Positions 62,655 to 64,000 of a stretch of DNA of 64,000 nt are shown one piece after another (within the stretch, counting starts at the first letter, position 1; each line of letters opens with the position of its first letter). The notes beneath the pieces are model-generated. The model was given only the letters and a program-made list of their open reading frames with translations. It was not told the DNA's origin and ran no database searches. The translations under genes and the position numbers were made by a program. The stretch spans positions 62,001 through 126,000 of the forward strand of contig NZ_JAJAWH010000004.1 of assembly GCF_020531965.1 (NCBI RefSeq), read 5' to 3'. The DNA is from Pseudorhizobium xiangyangii (GTDB lineage Bacteria > Pseudomonadota > Alphaproteobacteria > Rhizobiales > Rhizobiaceae).

Positions 62655-63269
62655 TCAGATGCCCTGGCCCGACTTGACCTTGACCACTTCGACAGCGGTC
62701 TCGGGCGTGCGTGCAACCTGCCGGGAGACATCCTGGCGCTTGATGTGTGTGCGGTGACGCAGTGTCAGGACGATCGCACCGATCATCGCGACGAGCAGCA
62801 CCAGGCCGGCGATCTGGAAGAAATAGACGTAGTTCGTATAGAGCACATCGCCGAGTGCAGCCGTATTGGTGCGCTCGGCCGGGTTCGGAATAGGCATGGT
62901 GATCGCCTGCGCCGCTTGCGGCGTGAGAACACTGCCGCCGACGACAATGACGAGTTCGGCGGCAAGGATCAGGCCGATCAGGATGCCGATCGGCGCGTAT
63001 TGCAACACACCCGCCTTCAATTCGGCGAAGTCGATGTCGAGCATCATGACCACGAAGAGGAAGAGCACCGCAACCGCGCCGATATAGACGACGAGCAGTA
63101 TCATTGCCAGGAACTCGGCACCCGTCAGGAGGAAGAGGCCTGCCGCGTTAAAGAAGGTCAGGATCAGGAACAGTACGGAATGAACCGGGTTCCTGGCCGA
63201 AATGACCATAAAGGCCGACGCCACCGCGACGAACGCGAACAGATAAAAGAAGATAGCCTGCAGACCCAT
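62655..63269 (-). CDS. nuoJ: NADH-quinone oxidoreductase subunit J
   Basis: The 204 residues have five membrane segments with the family stretches [20 protein letters not shown] and [20 protein letters not shown] (Glu and pi-bulge helix), followed by a cytoplasmic tail ending KVKSGQGI. It follows nuoI after a 128-base spacer, longer than the other gaps in the operon. Confidence 0.96.
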   Translation of the reverse strand: MGLQAIFFYLFAFVAVASAFMVISARNPVHSVLFLILTFFNAAGLFLLTGAEFLAMILLVVYIGAVAVLFLFVVMMLDIDFAELKAGVLQYAPIGILIGLILAAELVIVVGGSVLTPQAAQAITMPIPNPAERTNTAALGDVLYTNYVYFFQIAGLVLLVAMIGAIVLTLRHRTHIKRQDVSRQVARTPETAVEVVKVKSGQGI

Positions 63270-63397
63270 CGTGGTGCCTTTTCGTCCTCATCGGGAAATC
63301 GCAAAGGCGTTTCCCGTTAGCCCGGCGGCTCAATGCACCGGGAAATGTCATGTCCAACTCGCTCTGCCCGCTCGCAAGACCGGGCAGATATACCGCG

Positions 63398-63889
63398 TCA
63401 GCGGTAAGGCGCATCCTGCGCCATGTTCCGAGCGATTTCGCGCTCCCAGCGGTCGCCGTTCTCGAGCAGCCGCTCCTTGTCGTAGTAAAGCTCTTCGCGC
63501 GTCTCGGTCGAGAACTCGAAATTGGGGCCTTCCACGATCGCGTCGACCGGGCAGGCTTCCTGGCAGAAGCCGCAATAGATGCACTTCACCATATCGATAT
63601 CGTAGCGCACCGTGCGGCGGGTACCGTCGTTGCGGCGCGGGCCGGCTTCGATGGTGATCGCCTGGGCGGGACAGATCGCTTCGCACAGCTTGCAGGCAAT
63701 GCAGCGCTCCTCCCCGTTCGGGTAACGGCGCAGCGCATGCTCGCCGCGGAAGCGCGGAGAAACCGGGCCCTTCTCGAACGGATAGTTCACGGTTGCCTTC
63801 TGCTTGAAGAAGTAGCGCATCGCGAGGATGAAGGCGGCGACGAACTCCTTCAGGAAGAGCGAGCTGACGGCTTGCGTAAGACTTGCCAT
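63398..63889 (-). CDS. nuoI: NADH-quinone oxidoreductase subunit I
   Basis: The 163-residue ferredoxin-like subunit holds clusters N6a and N6b: [20 protein letters not shown] (about 61-80) and [20 protein letters not shown] (about 100-119), each with the four-cysteine 4Fe-4S pattern. It lies in the peripheral arm close to the quinone site. nuoH is directly upstream, with 39 bases between. Confidence 0.97.
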   Translation of the reverse strand: MASLTQAVSSLFLKEFVAAFILAMRYFFKQKATVNYPFEKGPVSPRFRGEHALRRYPNGEERCIACKLCEAICPAQAITIEAGPRRNDGTRRTVRYDIDMVKCIYCGFCQEACPVDAIVEGPNFEFSTETREELYYDKERLLENGDRWEREIARNMAQDAPYR

Positions 63890-63928
63890 CGTTATTCTCC
63901 AATGAGGCTCAGCATGGAACGGGTCATA

Positions 63929-64000
63929 TCAGGCCCATCCCATCAGCTTGAGCACGAATGCGGTAATGACGACCATGGCAAGCGAGATCGGAAGGAAGAC
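63929..64000 (-). CDS. nuoH: NADH-quinone oxidoreductase subunit H, C-terminal end only
   Basis: Only the last 23 codons and the TGA stop are inside the window; the gene continues past the right edge. The residues read VFLPISLAMVVITAFVLKL then MGWA, a hydrophobic NuoH-like end in the expected position ahead of nuoI. Confidence 0.85.
   Translation of the reverse strand, partial: VFLPISLAMVVITAFVLKLMGWA

Overview
This window reads as a chromosomal segment of a member of the Rhizobiales, most likely Rhizobiaceae. Gene content and order both point there: amiC next to an RNase E gene with a very long acidic insertion, accBC followed by aat, NDUFA12 and DUF2155 genes, divK-pleD, DUF1467-mce-rnj-birA behind the nuo operon, and alphaproteobacterial LexA- and CtrA-type sites. 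It is gene dense, mostly housekeeping and mostly intact. I see no insertion sequence, CRISPR array, rRNA operon or clear prophage; the only tRNA is tRNA-Thr(TGT) near the left edge.

Layout. 1-7 kb: a partial membrane protein, tRNA-Thr, nadK, then prfB (with a programmed +1 frameshift), mrcA and amiC on the minus strand. 7-14 kb, plus strand: rne behind a structured leader, a DsbA-like protein, aroQ, accB, accC, aat. 14-22.9 kb: small genes (DUF2155, NDUFA12, three GNAT acetyltransferases, DUF1294, YjhX), the separated gatB and gatCA loci, a UPF0173 hydrolase, ruvX, and two tiny membrane proteins behind a CtrA box. 23-28 kb: the most accessory-looking part, with a TetR / LigI-like hydrolase / TctC-type binding protein cassette, a second TetR and an AidB-like acyl-CoA dehydrogenase. 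28-40 kb, plus strand: pyrB with a catalytically dead pyrC homologue, plsY, dprA, topA, rnr, DUF983, NUDIX, MFS and rpmG. 40-41 kb is an AT-rich gene-poor stretch with strong RNA structures. 41-46 kb: pleD and divK, DUF3572, SOS-controlled dinB and an L,D-transpeptidase. 46-54 kb, minus strand: dnaE with a 28-residue membrane microprotein ahead of it, lolD, lolC/F, proS. 54-64 kb, minus strand: DUF1467, mce, rnj, birA and nuoN-M-L-K-J-I with the last codons of nuoH at the edge.

Functional themes. Three ribonucleases (E, R, J) occur in one window. GatCAB, Aat, RF2, ProS and L33 serve translation. AccB, AccC and the biotin ligase BirA form one route to malonyl-CoA. PBP1A, AmiC and the L,D-transpeptidase act on peptidoglycan. 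DivK and PleD belong to the CtrA cell-cycle circuit, and a perfect CtrA site lies in the window. A perfect GTTC-N7-GTTC LexA box precedes dinB, and near-matches precede the microprotein-dnaE unit. The most interesting unexplained items are the rne leader, the LexA-like inverted repeat with the microprotein, two candidate small RNAs (about 40.4 and 53.9 kb), the CtrA-linked membrane pair, and the TetR cassette with an operator directly ahead of its start codon.
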